In this document: positions 26,213-34,764 of the stretch, in pieces | Layout: every line of letters begins with the position of its first letter | Numbering within the stretch: position 1 is the stretch's first letter | Assembly (NCBI RefSeq): GCF_013378445.1 | Contig: NZ_JABXYK010000013.1 | Coordinates: 1-64,000, forward strand | Origin: Mycoplana rhizolycopersici | GTDB lineage: Bacteria > Pseudomonadota > Alphaproteobacteria > Rhizobiales > Rhizobiaceae | Reading direction: 5' to 3' | DNA: 64,000 nt | The notes under the pieces: model-generated | Database searches by the model: none | What the model was told of the DNA's origin: nothing | Seen by the model: only the letters and a program-made list of their open reading frames with translations | Translations under genes and position numbers: made by a program

Positions 26213-27058
26213 ATGAACGCAAGCGGCATCAAGTTCGGCCTCGGCGTCTACACCACGCTCTTCCTCGTCTTCCTGTACGGCCCGCTGGTCGTGCTTGCCA
26301 TCCTGTCGTTCCAGACGGGTCCGGAGGGCGGGCCGCAGTTTCCGATCATCGAATGGTCGACCTACTGGTACAAGCATCTCTTCGGCCTCACGCCCCCCTC
26401 GCGCATCGCACCGCTGCCGATCGACCAGGGGCTCGGCCGCTCGATGCTTCTGGCGATGATGACCATGGTGGTTTCCACCATCCTCGGCGTCACCGCAGCA
26501 CAGGCCTTTCGGCGCAGGTTCACCGGTTCCGGCGTGGTCTTCTATCTGATCGTGCTCGGCATGATGGTCCCTGGCGTGCTCGTCGGTCTCGGTATGGCAC
26601 TGGTCGCCAACACGCTCGGCATCGAGCGCCACTGGTGGGGCACGGCGTTCGTCCTGCACGTCGTCTATACGTTCCCCTTCGCCTTCCTGGTGATGCTGGC
26701 AATCTTCAACCGCTTCGATTCCAGCGTCGAGGAAGCCTCCTGGTCGCTCGGCGTCAGCCCGGCCCGCACCTTCAGGAAGATCACCTTCCCGCTGATCTTC
26801 CCGGGCGTCCTGTCGGCAATGCTGTTCGCCTTCACGCTCTCCTATGACGAGTTTTCCCGCACGCTCTTTGCGTCCGGCCGCGACCTGACGCTGCCGCTCG
26901 CCATCTACGGCACCTTCTCGGTGGAGGTGCACCCCAACGTCTTCGCCTTCGGGGTCCTGACCACGCTGTTCTCGTTCGCGCTGCTTAGCGTCTACGCGGT
27001 ACTGATGGGCCTCTCCGTCCGCCGCGCCAAGCGTATCGCCGTCCAGGAGGAAGCATGA
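26213..27058 (+). CDS. ABC transporter permease, PotC type
   Basis: A 281-residue permease with the EAA-type loop SSVEEASWSLGVSPARTFRK. The ATG at 26213 comes two bases after the first permease stop; the frame is open further upstream inside that gene. Its stop overlaps the start of the first SDR gene by 4 bases. The loop differs from that of the partner permease, which would let each permease dock a different ATPase. Confidence 0.92.
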   Translation: MNASGIKFGLGVYTTLFLVFLYGPLVVLAILSFQTGPEGGPQFPIIEWSTYWYKHLFGLTPPSRIAPLPIDQGLGRSMLLAMMTMVVSTILGVTAAQAFRRRFTGSGVVFYLIVLGMMVPGVLVGLGMALVANTLGIERHWWGTAFVLHVVYTFPFAFLVMLAIFNRFDSSVEEASWSLGVSPARTFRKITFPLIFPGVLSAMLFAFTLSYDEFSRTLFASGRDLTLPLAIYGTFSVEVHPNVFAFGVLTTLFSFALLSVYAVLMGLSVRRAKRIAVQEEA

Positions 27059-27795
27059 TGTCCGGCATATCCACCATCGTTACCGGCGCGGGGTCGGGCA
27101 TCGGCCGGGCGATAGCCGAACGGCTTGGCGCCGACGGCTACAGGGTCCTCGTGAACGACCTCTCGCCTGAGCGCGCCGAGACGGTCGCTGCCGGCATCCG
27201 GGCCAGGGGCGGCGCCGCCGTCGCCTTCGCCGGCGATGTCTCTTCGGAGGCGGACACAGCTTCGATCCACACGGCGGCCGTGAAAGCGCATGGCACGGTA
27301 GGCCTTCTGGTCAACAATGCCGGCATCGCCCACCAGGCGCTGTTCGAAAATCTCGAAGTCCGCGACTTCGACCGCATGTTCGCCGTGCATGTCCGTGGCA
27401 CCTTCCTGATGACCAAGGCCGTTCTCGGCCCGATGCTCGCAGCCGGAAAGGGGTCGATCATCAATATCGCCTCGCAGCTCGGCCAGATCGGCGGCATCGA
27501 GCTTGCCCACTATTCCGGTGCCAAGGCGGCGATCATCGGCATGACCAAGTCGCTGGCCCGCGAGGTGTCGAACCGCGGCGTCCGCGTCAATGCCGTGGCA
27601 CCCGGGCCGATCAACACGCCACTGGTGATGGAACTCTCGCCGGAATGGCGCGAGCGCAAGAAATCCGAACTGCCGCTCGGCCGCTTCGGCGAACCGGAGG
27701 AAGTGGCCGCAACCGTCGCGTTCCTCGCGTCCGACGAAGCAAGTCTGTTCGTCGGCCAGACGCTCGGCCCGAACTCCGGCGACGTCATGCTGTGA
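27055..27795 (+). CDS. Short-chain dehydrogenase/reductase
   Basis: A 246-residue classical SDR. Cofactor motif TGAGSGIG (10-17), NNAG (87-90), and catalytic S140, Y153 and K157 (YSGAK) are all present. It would oxidise or reduce an alcohol/ketone with NAD(P). FabG-like annotation is common for such proteins, but the position inside a transport operon points to a catabolic role on the imported compound. Confidence 0.88.
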   Translation: MMSGISTIVTGAGSGIGRAIAERLGADGYRVLVNDLSPERAETVAAGIRARGGAAVAFAGDVSSEADTASIHTAAVKAHGTVGLLVNNAGIAHQALFENLEVRDFDRMFAVHVRGTFLMTKAVLGPMLAAGKGSIINIASQLGQIGGIELAHYSGAKAAIIGMTKSLAREVSNRGVRVNAVAPGPINTPLVMELSPEWRERKKSELPLGRFGEPEEVAATVAFLASDEASLFVGQTLGPNSGDVML

Positions 27796-27808
27796 AGGAA
27801 TGGAAAAC

Positions 27809-28576
27809 ATGTCAGCAAGAGAAAAGCGCATCGTTATCGTCACCGGGGCCGGGATCGGCATCGGTCAGGCCGCAGCAAAGGCGTTCGCCGCGATCGGCGA
27901 CCATGTCGTCGTTACCGACATTCTGGAAAAAGAAGGCAGGGAAACGGTCGATGCGATCACGGCGTCGGGCGGCTCCGCCGAGTTCCAGCACTATGACGTC
28001 CGCTCAACCGAGCGAACCGATGCGTTGGTCGCCGATATCGAGAAGCGGTACGGCAGGATCGACGTCATAGTCGCCAATGCCGGCATCGCCCATAGAACCC
28101 CGCTTGCCCAACTGACGGACGAGAAGTGGGACCTGACCTTCGACATCGACCTGAAGGGCATTTTCCGACTGGTCCGCGCCGCCGCACCCAGCATGCGGGC
28201 CCGCAAGTCGGGCAGCATCGTCGCCCTCTCTTCGATCATGGGCATTGCGTACGGCTGGGACGAGCATGTCCACTATTCGGCAGCCAAATCCGGCGTGATC
28301 GGCCTGGTGCGCGGACTGGCAGTCGAGCTCGCCCGCGACGGCGTGCGCGTCAATGGCATCGCGCCCGGCTACATCCGCACAGCCCAGCTGCTTTCGGAGG
28401 AAAACTCGCTCGGTCCGGCCGGCGCCGAGAAGGCGGCCGAATTCATCCCGATGGGGCGGCTCGGCACGCCCGAGGACATCGCGGATGTCATCGCATTCCT
28501 GGCCTCTGAGGCCGCGAGATACATGACCGGCCAGGTGCTGGTCGTGGATGGTGGCCTCCTCGTGGGGCGGTACTGA
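27809..28576 (+). CDS. Short-chain dehydrogenase/reductase
   Basis: A 255-residue classical SDR with TGAGIGIG near residue 12, NAG, catalytic serine in ALSSIMG (S141/S142) and Y156-x3-K160 (YSAAK). It ends with the usual ...GQVLVVDGGLL. The ATG at 27809 is preferred over 27800 because GAAGGA lies 9 bases upstream. It is distinct from the SDR just before it, so two successive oxidation/reduction steps or two substrates are likely. Confidence 0.88.
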   Translation: MSAREKRIVIVTGAGIGIGQAAAKAFAAIGDHVVVTDILEKEGRETVDAITASGGSAEFQHYDVRSTERTDALVADIEKRYGRIDVIVANAGIAHRTPLAQLTDEKWDLTFDIDLKGIFRLVRAAAPSMRARKSGSIVALSSIMGIAYGWDEHVHYSAAKSGVIGLVRGLAVELARDGVRVNGIAPGYIRTAQLLSEENSLGPAGAEKAAEFIPMGRLGTPEDIADVIAFLASEAARYMTGQVLVVDGGLLVGRY

Positions 28577-28587
28577 ACCGCACTGAA

Positions 28588-28609
28588 GGCCGGAACGGAA
28601 TGTCCGGCC
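28588..28609 (+). other. Hairpin ahead of the binding protein gene
   Basis: GGCCGG (28588-28593) pairs with CCGGCC (28604-28609) across a 10-base loop. A second short hairpin, CGCTCC-gg-GGAGCG, follows near 28630-28643. Neither has a T run. They lie in the 98-base gap before the binding protein gene and may mark an RNA processing or stability boundary. Confidence 0.5.
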
Positions 28610-28674
28610 GGTGACGGCAATCAAGAGGGCGCTCCGGGGAGCGTTCCTGGGAACAACCAAAACTGGAGAAGAGA

Positions 28675-29907
28675 ATGTCCAAGATGGAAATCAATCGCCG
28701 CTCGCTCCTGAAGCGGTCTGCAGGTGCCATGGCGCTCGCCATGGGCGCGGGTACGCCCTTCCTGTCTTCACGCCTGGCCTACGCTCAGGCAGCCGACCTG
28801 GCCAGCCAGCAACTGCGTACGATCGGCCTTTCCACGACCGTTCAGGAACGCATTCTCGAAACCTTCAAGGAGAAGTATGGCGTCGGCTCCGTATCCGGAA
28901 CGGCCTCCACCTTCCCCGATGCGCAGACCAAGATCCTTTCCGGCTCGAGCGACTACGATTGCTGGGAAATCATTGCCGAACGTCTTCCCTCGATCGTCAT
29001 GACCGAAAATGTCGCGCCCATTCCGGCGGCGGAACTGAAGAACTGGAACAGCATCCGCGATACGTTTACCACCGCAAGCGACAAGTGGGACCGCAGCGCC
29101 CAGATCGTCGGCCAGATCTGGACGGACGAGACGCAGACCATGCTGAACATGGTGCCGACCGTCTACAACTACGACTCCATCGGCTACAACCCCGACGTCC
29201 TCTCCGAAGAGGAGGCCAACACCTGGACCGCGATCTTCGATTCCAAGTGGCGCGGCAAGTCCGGCCTGAACACCGATCCGCTGATCGCCATCGGCCAGGC
29301 CATTCTCGCCATGAACTCGCTGGGCATGCTGGAAGCCAAGAACCCCGGCAACCCGACGGCTGAAGAAATCGATGAAGCGGCAGCCTTCCTCATCTCCAAG
29401 AAGAAGGATGGCCAGTTCCGCGCTCTCTGGGGCGATTTCGGCGAACTCGTCAACTTCATGGCTTCGGGCGAAATGGTCGTCTGCGATGCCTGGCAGCCTG
29501 CCGTCATGGCGGTCAAGGCGCAGGGCAAGCCGGCCCGCTATGCGGTTCCGAAGGAAGGCACCCGCGGCTGGGCGATCGGCCCGTCGATGATCGCCTCCAC
29601 CAAGAGCCGCGAGGCCGTCATCGCCTATGCCGACTACTGGCTCTCCGGCGAGCCGGGCATCACCGTCTCCGAGCAGGGCTACTATTCGCCGTCCACCAAC
29701 ATCAAGAACGCGATGTCTCCGGAGAAATATGCGTTCTGGTACGAGGGCAAGCCCTGGGTTGGCGCGGCCGAACGCGGCATCAAGGAAGGCGACCTGCGCG
29801 ACGGCGGTTCGCTCGAAGAGCGCTCGCAGAAGGTCGCCTACTGGCACCAGTGGCCGGATGAATACGACCACCTCGTGCAGAAGTGGGACGAGTTCCTGAA
29901 CGCATAA
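28675..29907 (+). CDS. ABC transporter substrate-binding protein, PotD type, Tat signal
   Basis: A 410-residue periplasmic binding protein. The N-terminus is twin-arginine-like (NRRSLLKRS, R8-R9), followed by a mild hydrophobic core and a cut near AYAQA/ADL at residue ~39, so it is probably exported folded. The remainder is a PotD-like fold. It serves the permeases upstream. Its own flanking hairpins suggest separate mRNA stability. Gap of 107 bases to the next ATPase gene. Confidence 0.9.
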   Translation: MSKMEINRRSLLKRSAGAMALAMGAGTPFLSSRLAYAQAADLASQQLRTIGLSTTVQERILETFKEKYGVGSVSGTASTFPDAQTKILSGSSDYDCWEIIAERLPSIVMTENVAPIPAAELKNWNSIRDTFTTASDKWDRSAQIVGQIWTDETQTMLNMVPTVYNYDSIGYNPDVLSEEEANTWTAIFDSKWRGKSGLNTDPLIAIGQAILAMNSLGMLEAKNPGNPTAEEIDEAAAFLISKKKDGQFRALWGDFGELVNFMASGEMVVCDAWQPAVMAVKAQGKPARYAVPKEGTRGWAIGPSMIASTKSREAVIAYADYWLSGEPGITVSEQGYYSPSTNIKNAMSPEKYAFWYEGKPWVGAAERGIKEGDLRDGGSLEERSQKVAYWHQWPDEYDHLVQKWDEFLNA

Positions 29908-29924
29908 CCAGACTGTGACGGCGG

Positions 29925-29952
29925 CTCCTTCCCCGGTTAACCGGGGGAGGGG
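29925..29952 (+). terminator. Strong hairpin after the binding protein gene
   Basis: A stem of about 12 bp with a TTAA loop: CCCCGG (29931-29936) / CCGGGG (29941-29946), extended outward by TCCTT/GAGGG-type pairs with two wobbles. No T run. It sits 18 bases past the stop, so partial termination or 3' end protection of the binding protein message is likely. Confidence 0.65.
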
Positions 29953-30014
29953 CGTCCAGACGACTTCGCGGCCTGATCCGAGCCGATCAGCATGCGCCAA
30001 TCCGGAGAGCTAGG

Positions 30015-31124
30015 ATGATTTTCGACCTCGAACTGATGAAGGTGGGCAAGGTCTACGACAATGGCACCACCGCTGTCAGCGAATTCGACCTGTCGGTCAG
30101 CAAGGGGGAGTTCATCGCGTTCCTCGGCCCATCCGGCTGCGGCAAGACGACGACGCTGCGCATGATCGCAGGGTTCGAGGGCATCTCGTCCGGCGACATG
30201 ATGATCAAGGGCGTCCGGATGAACGACGTGCCGCCGGAACGCCGCCCCACGTCCATGATCTTCCAGAGCTATGCGCTGTTCCCGCACATGACCGTGCGCC
30301 GCAACGTCGGCTACGGCCTCGAGGTCAAGGGCCTTGCGAAGGCAGAGCGCGACGCCAAGGTCGATCGTATCCTTTCCACGCTCGGGCTTGAGGATATCGC
30401 CGAGCGCAAGACCGACAAGCTGTCGGGCGGCCAGCGCCAGCGCATCGCGCTTGCCCGCGGTCTTGTCGTCGAGCCGGATATCCTGCTGCTGGACGAGCCG
30501 CTGGGCGCGCTCGACGCCAACCTGCGCAAGGCGATCCAGAACGAGCTGAAGCTCCTGCAGAAGACGCTCGGCGTGACCTTCATCTTCGTCACGCATGCCC
30601 AGTCGGAAGCTCTGGCGCTATCCGATCGCATCGTGGTGATGAACCAGGGCCGCGTCGAACAGATCAGCCCGCCGCACCAGCTCTACACCCGCCCGAACAC
30701 TCCCTTTGTCGCCCAGTTCATCGGGCGCAACACCATCTTTTCGGGCGAGGTGCAGAAGGCCGACGGAGAGAACGCCGTCGTGAACACGCCGGCAGGCGCG
30801 CTCACCGGCCGGATCAATGGTGCCGTCGCCAGCAAGGCGAAGGTGAACCTTGTCGTGCCGGCCGAGGCCATCGAAATCCATGGCACCTCGGATACCGATC
30901 GCGGCCGCGCCAGCACCGAGTTCGGCGGCAACGTCATCGATGCGAAGATCACCCGCTCCGACGTCGTCGGCCATCTGGCGCAACTCACGGCGGCACTGCC
31001 GGACGGACGGGCCATTTCGCTCGAGGCGCATATCGACAAGTATCGTCCTGGCGCCTTTGCGACGGGATCCGACGTCCTGCTCTCGTGGAAACCCTCCGAG
31101 GCAACCGTCATCCCGGCCCACTGA
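30015..31124 (+). CDS. Polyamine-type ABC ATPase (complete motif set)
   Basis: A 369-residue PotA-like ATPase, the second in this operon. Walker [10 protein letters not shown], signature LSGGQRQR, Walker [12 protein letters not shown] and the switch histidine (VTHAQSEA) are all present. The C-terminal TOBE domain is ~120 residues. Only one permease pair exists in the operon, so this subunit probably forms a mixed dimer with the ATPase at 24189, supplying the competent site. Alternatively, each ATPase is used under different conditions. Confidence 0.9.
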   Translation: MIFDLELMKVGKVYDNGTTAVSEFDLSVSKGEFIAFLGPSGCGKTTTLRMIAGFEGISSGDMMIKGVRMNDVPPERRPTSMIFQSYALFPHMTVRRNVGYGLEVKGLAKAERDAKVDRILSTLGLEDIAERKTDKLSGGQRQRIALARGLVVEPDILLLDEPLGALDANLRKAIQNELKLLQKTLGVTFIFVTHAQSEALALSDRIVVMNQGRVEQISPPHQLYTRPNTPFVAQFIGRNTIFSGEVQKADGENAVVNTPAGALTGRINGAVASKAKVNLVVPAEAIEIHGTSDTDRGRASTEFGGNVIDAKITRSDVVGHLAQLTAALPDGRAISLEAHIDKYRPGAFATGSDVLLSWKPSEATVIPAH

Positions 31125-31164
31125 ACATCTCAAACAGAAAAGCACCACAGAAGGAGACTTACCC

Positions 31165-32046
31165 ATGGCGAAGGAAATTTTCTGCAGCTTCGGCATCGAC
31201 GTCGATGCCGTCGCGGGCTGGCTTGGTTCCTATGGCGGCGAGGATTCGCCCGACGACATCTCGCGCGGCCTCTTTGCCGGCGAGGTCGGAAGCCCCCGGC
31301 TGCTGAAACTCTTCGAACGTTTCGGCATCAAGACGACCTGGTTCATCCCCGGACACTCGATCGAAACCTTCCCCGAGCAGATGCAGGCCGTGGCCGAAGC
31401 CGGCCACGAGATCGGCATTCACGGCTACACGCACGAAAATCCGATCGCGATGACGCGCGAGCAGGAAACCGAAGTGCTCGACAAGTGCATCGAACTCGTG
31501 ACCAAGCTCTCGGGCAAGCGGCCGACCGGCTATGTGGCGCCGTGGTGGGAATTCTCCAACGTCACCAACGAACTCCTGCTGGAGCGCGGCATCAAGTACG
31601 ACCACTCGCTGATGCACAACGACTTCACGCCCTACTACGTGCGTGTCGGCGACAGCTGGACCAAGATCGACTACTCCAAGAAGCCCTCGGACTGGATGGT
31701 CCCGCTGAAGCGCGGCCAGGAAACCGATCTCATCGAAATTCCGGCATCCTGGTACCTCGACGACCTGCCGCCGATGATGTTCATCAAGAAGTCGCCGAAC
31801 AGCCACGGTTTCGTCAACCCGCACGATATCGAGCAGATGTGGCGCGACCAGTTCGACTGGGTCTACCGCGAGATGGACTATGCCGTCTTCCCGATCACGA
31901 TCCATCCCGACGTCGCCGGACGCCCGCAGGTTCTGATGATGCTGGAACGGCTCTATGCCTACATGATCAAGCATCCTGGCGTGAAGTTCGTCACCATGAA
32001 CGAGATCGCCGACGACTTCGCCAAGCGCTTCCCGCGCAAGAAGTAA
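31165..32046 (+). CDS. Polysaccharide deacetylase-family (NodB-type) hydrolase
   Basis: A 293-residue cytoplasmic NodB-fold protein. The N-terminal aspartates D12 and D14 (GIDVD) and the zinc-binding H86-x3-H90 (HGYTH) are present. Absence of a signal peptide and the length are like the PuuE-type allantoinases and related amidohydrolases rather than cell-wall deacetylases. It would cleave a C-N bond in the imported compound. The ATG at 31165 follows AAGGAGA. It sits 40 bases after the ATPase gene. Confidence 0.85.
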   Translation: MAKEIFCSFGIDVDAVAGWLGSYGGEDSPDDISRGLFAGEVGSPRLLKLFERFGIKTTWFIPGHSIETFPEQMQAVAEAGHEIGIHGYTHENPIAMTREQETEVLDKCIELVTKLSGKRPTGYVAPWWEFSNVTNELLLERGIKYDHSLMHNDFTPYYVRVGDSWTKIDYSKKPSDWMVPLKRGQETDLIEIPASWYLDDLPPMMFIKKSPNSHGFVNPHDIEQMWRDQFDWVYREMDYAVFPITIHPDVAGRPQVLMMLERLYAYMIKHPGVKFVTMNEIADDFAKRFPRKK

Positions 32047-32114
32047 AGATGCACAATGCCGGCTGGCGGTAAATGGCCGCCCGCCGGCCCTTCAATAGAA
32101 TACAGAGGCAGCAC

Positions 32115-32456
32115 ATGTGTTCGCTTTGCGGCATTCTCGGAGGCAACGAGCACTGGGCGGACGCGGTGGCCCGGCCGGGCGTCTACACGCGCAACACCGA
32201 GCGCCTTGACCGCAGGCGCGAACGTGCGAACCGCGTCCACGCCGCCAACAGGGTGCTGTCCTGCTTTGCGCTCAGCCTTTCCGACTGGCAGGGTTCCTCC
32301 TACGTGATCGCGAATCGGACAGGCAAAAGCGAGATGATCGAGGATCTCGGCCATTTATGGCCGGCAGCCGAAAAGATGACGGGACGGCCGCTCGACCCGC
32401 TCGATCCTGACCTGATCGCCCGCATGGAAGCCCTGCATGGAAGCGATGTGCGATGA
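32115..32456 (+). CDS. Small conserved-looking protein with N-terminal CxxC
   Basis: A 113-residue protein that I do not recognise by name. It starts MCSLCGILGG, with cysteines at 2 and 5, then a basic helix (TERLDRRRERANRVHAANRV), then LSDWQGSSYVIANRTGK and an acidic tail. No signal peptide or membrane segment. It overlaps the CobW-type GTPase by 4 bases, so it is probably made with it; a metal- or cofactor-related role is possible because CobW-type proteins are metallochaperones. The ATG at 32115 is in frame with upstream ATG 32073, but the cysteine motif suggests the later start. Confidence 0.75.
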   Translation: MCSLCGILGGNEHWADAVARPGVYTRNTERLDRRRERANRVHAANRVLSCFALSLSDWQGSSYVIANRTGKSEMIEDLGHLWPAAEKMTGRPLDPLDPDLIARMEALHGSDVR

Positions 32457-33529
32457 CTGACCTTCCGCTTTTTACGAGCGTCAATCTGCTGACCGGCTTT
32501 CTCGGATCCGGCAAGACCACGCTGCTCAAGCGTCTGCTCGCCGATCCTTCGCTTGCGGATGCTGCGGTGCTGATCAACGAGTTCGGTGAGACCGGGCTCG
32601 ATCATCACCTCGTCGAACGCATCGACGAGAACATGGTCCTGCTGCAATCGGGCTGCTTGTGCTGCACGGTGCGCGGGGAACTCGCCGACGCCATCCGCGA
32701 TCTTTTGTCCAAGCGTGATCGCGGCATCGTGCCGCCGTTCCGGCGCCTCGTCATCGAAAGCACCGGCCTTGCCGATCCGTTTCCCGTGCTCTCCACCCTC
32801 AAGGCCGACCCGGTCCTGCGTCACCATTTCAAGGCGGGCAGCGTGATTGCAACCGTGGATGCGGTGAACGGCATGAGGTCGCTGGATACCTATCTGGAAT
32901 CCAATCGGCAGGCGGCGGTCGCCGACCGCATCGTCGTGACGAAGACGGACCTTGTGCCGGATACGGAACGGCTCATCGAGCGGCTACGACGCATCAATCC
33001 CGATTGCGCGATCATCGACGCCCGCGATCCCGGTCTGTCGGTCGATGCGCTTCTGAGTGATGTCGGCCGTTCCCCGGGCAGCCGGTCGCAGTCCGCCTCC
33101 GGCTTCTATTGCGAGGAAAGCCTCGACCTGACCGACGCCGAGGGAAATCCGCACAGTGCCCGCTTCCGATCATTCTCGATTTCCGTCGATCGTCCCGTCG
33201 ACTGGACGGCGTTCGGCATCTGGCTGACGATGCTGATCAACCGCTACGGCGAACAGGTGCTCCGCGTCAAGGGCATCCTCAACCTCGCCGGCGAGGAACG
33301 CCCCGTCGCCATTCACGGCGTTCAGCATCTCGTCCATCCGCCGGTCCATATGGAAGCATGGCCGAGCGCGGATCGGCGCTCGCATATCGTTTTTATTGTT
33401 GACGGACTCGACCCGGGCTTGATCAAACGCTCATTTGAGGCCTTCACATTGGTCAAACGTGCAGCAAACGGCGGGCCTCAGCGTGAAGTACCAGACGAGG
33501 GTCCCATGACGGTCGGGGTCGGAGGATGA
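32453..33529 (+). CDS. CobW/G3E-type GTPase (COG0523 metallochaperone family)
   Basis: A 358-residue GTPase. Walker A is GFLGSGKTT (15-23) and the family metal motif is CLCC (C68, C70, C71), with INEFGETGLD between. A C-terminal CobW_C domain is present. There is no histidine-rich linker, so it is not a typical zinc-storage member. Members deliver metals to enzymes such as nitrile hydratase; here a client could be the NodB-type hydrolase or the amidase. Overlaps genes on both sides by 4 bases. Confidence 0.9.
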   Translation: MTDLPLFTSVNLLTGFLGSGKTTLLKRLLADPSLADAAVLINEFGETGLDHHLVERIDENMVLLQSGCLCCTVRGELADAIRDLLSKRDRGIVPPFRRLVIESTGLADPFPVLSTLKADPVLRHHFKAGSVIATVDAVNGMRSLDTYLESNRQAAVADRIVVTKTDLVPDTERLIERLRRINPDCAIIDARDPGLSVDALLSDVGRSPGSRSQSASGFYCEESLDLTDAEGNPHSARFRSFSISVDRPVDWTAFGIWLTMLINRYGEQVLRVKGILNLAGEERPVAIHGVQHLVHPPVHMEAWPSADRRSHIVFIVDGLDPGLIKRSFEAFTLVKRAANGGPQREVPDEGPMTVGVGG

Positions 33530-34746
33530 ACAAGCACCAACCCGCGCCGGACGTCTCCGGCGCACCGGCGCTTCATCTGGGCGGCAAGCCACGGCTGCGC
33601 GTGCTGGGTACGGCCATTTCCCTGCTCGAGGAATTGCGGGTCCAGGCGGAACGGGACCTGGATATTGAGGTCGTCTTCGATAACAACGACTTCCTGACGG
33701 CCCAGACCAAGGCCGCGCAGGAGCCGGAAAGCTACGACATCTACGATCAGTGTTTCCACAACCTCGATATCGTCTGGTACTGGCGCGCCATCCAGCCGAT
33801 CGATATCGGCCGTATAGCATTGTGGGACGAAATCACCGACCTGACGAAAACCGGGCAGATCGCGCCGACGGCGCGGCTGGGCCAGGGCGACGCGCCGGTG
33901 AAAAAGCTGTTCGTACAGTCCAATCTCGCCCTTGGGGAAAAGCCCAGCAGCTTGATCTCCATGCTTCCGACCACGCACAATTTCGACAGCTTCGCCTATC
34001 GCACCGACGTGGCCAGCGCTGCGGAAGTCAACAGCTGGGCGGCCCTGTTCGACGATCGCTGGAATGGGCGCTGCGCGCTGGTGGATGAGCCGGCGATCGG
34101 CATTTTCGATGCGGCGCTCGCGGCCCAATCGGCGGGTCTGCTCAGCTTCGGCAATATCGGCAACATGACGATCGCCGAAATCGACAGCCTCTTCGATCTG
34201 CTCGAAACAAGGAAGAAGGCCGGTTTTTTCCGCGGTTTCTGGCGCACTGCCGAAGAGGCCGCCGAACTGATGGTCAAGGAACAGACCGACATCCAGAGCA
34301 TGTGGTCGACCGGCATCGGCATCCTCAACAGTGCCGGCCTTCCCGTCGAGCAGAGCGTTCCGGCGGAAGGGTACCGTGCCTGGCACGGCGGCCTTTGCCT
34401 CTCGCGCGGGCTGGAAGGACGAATGCTGGACGTGGCCTACGAGTATCTGAACTGGTGGATCTCCGGCTGGCCAGGCGCTGTCGTCGCCCGGCAGGGCTAC
34501 TACATCTCCACCCCCCACCACACGCGCCGGCACATGTCCGAGGCCGAGTGGGACTACTGGTATCGCGGGCTTGCGGCTGCCGAAGACCTGCCGGGGCCGG
34601 ACGGCTCCATGCGCATCAAGGCCGGTTCCGTGCGCAGCGGCGGCTCCTACTGGCAGCGCGCCAACTCGATCGCGCTTTGGAATACGACAATGGACGAGCA
34701 CAACTATCTGGTCCGACGCTGGATGCAGCTCGTCGGACGAAACTGA
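33526..34746 (+). CDS. PotD-like binding protein without signal peptide
   Basis: A 406-residue protein of the same family as the binding protein at 28675 (shared YDIYDQCFHNLD-type and QGYYISTPHHT regions). Its N-terminus is MNKHQPAPDVSGAPALHLGG and then the fold begins (KPRLRVLGTAISL). There is no charged-hydrophobic leader, so it should stay in the cytoplasm. It could be a sensor, like NasS is for nitrate, or a chaperone for the imported ligand. The start is fixed by a 4-base overlap with the GTPase gene and no upstream start would add a leader. Confidence 0.85.
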   Translation: MNKHQPAPDVSGAPALHLGGKPRLRVLGTAISLLEELRVQAERDLDIEVVFDNNDFLTAQTKAAQEPESYDIYDQCFHNLDIVWYWRAIQPIDIGRIALWDEITDLTKTGQIAPTARLGQGDAPVKKLFVQSNLALGEKPSSLISMLPTTHNFDSFAYRTDVASAAEVNSWAALFDDRWNGRCALVDEPAIGIFDAALAAQSAGLLSFGNIGNMTIAEIDSLFDLLETRKKAGFFRGFWRTAEEAAELMVKEQTDIQSMWSTGIGILNSAGLPVEQSVPAEGYRAWHGGLCLSRGLEGRMLDVAYEYLNWWISGWPGAVVARQGYYISTPHHTRRHMSEAEWDYWYRGLAAAEDLPGPDGSMRIKAGSVRSGGSYWQRANSIALWNTTMDEHNYLVRRWMQLVGRN

Positions 34747-34764
34747 TTGCCGAGGAATGACAAG

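Noticed and set aside
31165-32046. NodB-type protein considered as a nodulation or cell-wall deacetylase
   Set aside because: There is no signal peptide and no nod genes nearby; the operon context is uptake and amide hydrolysis.
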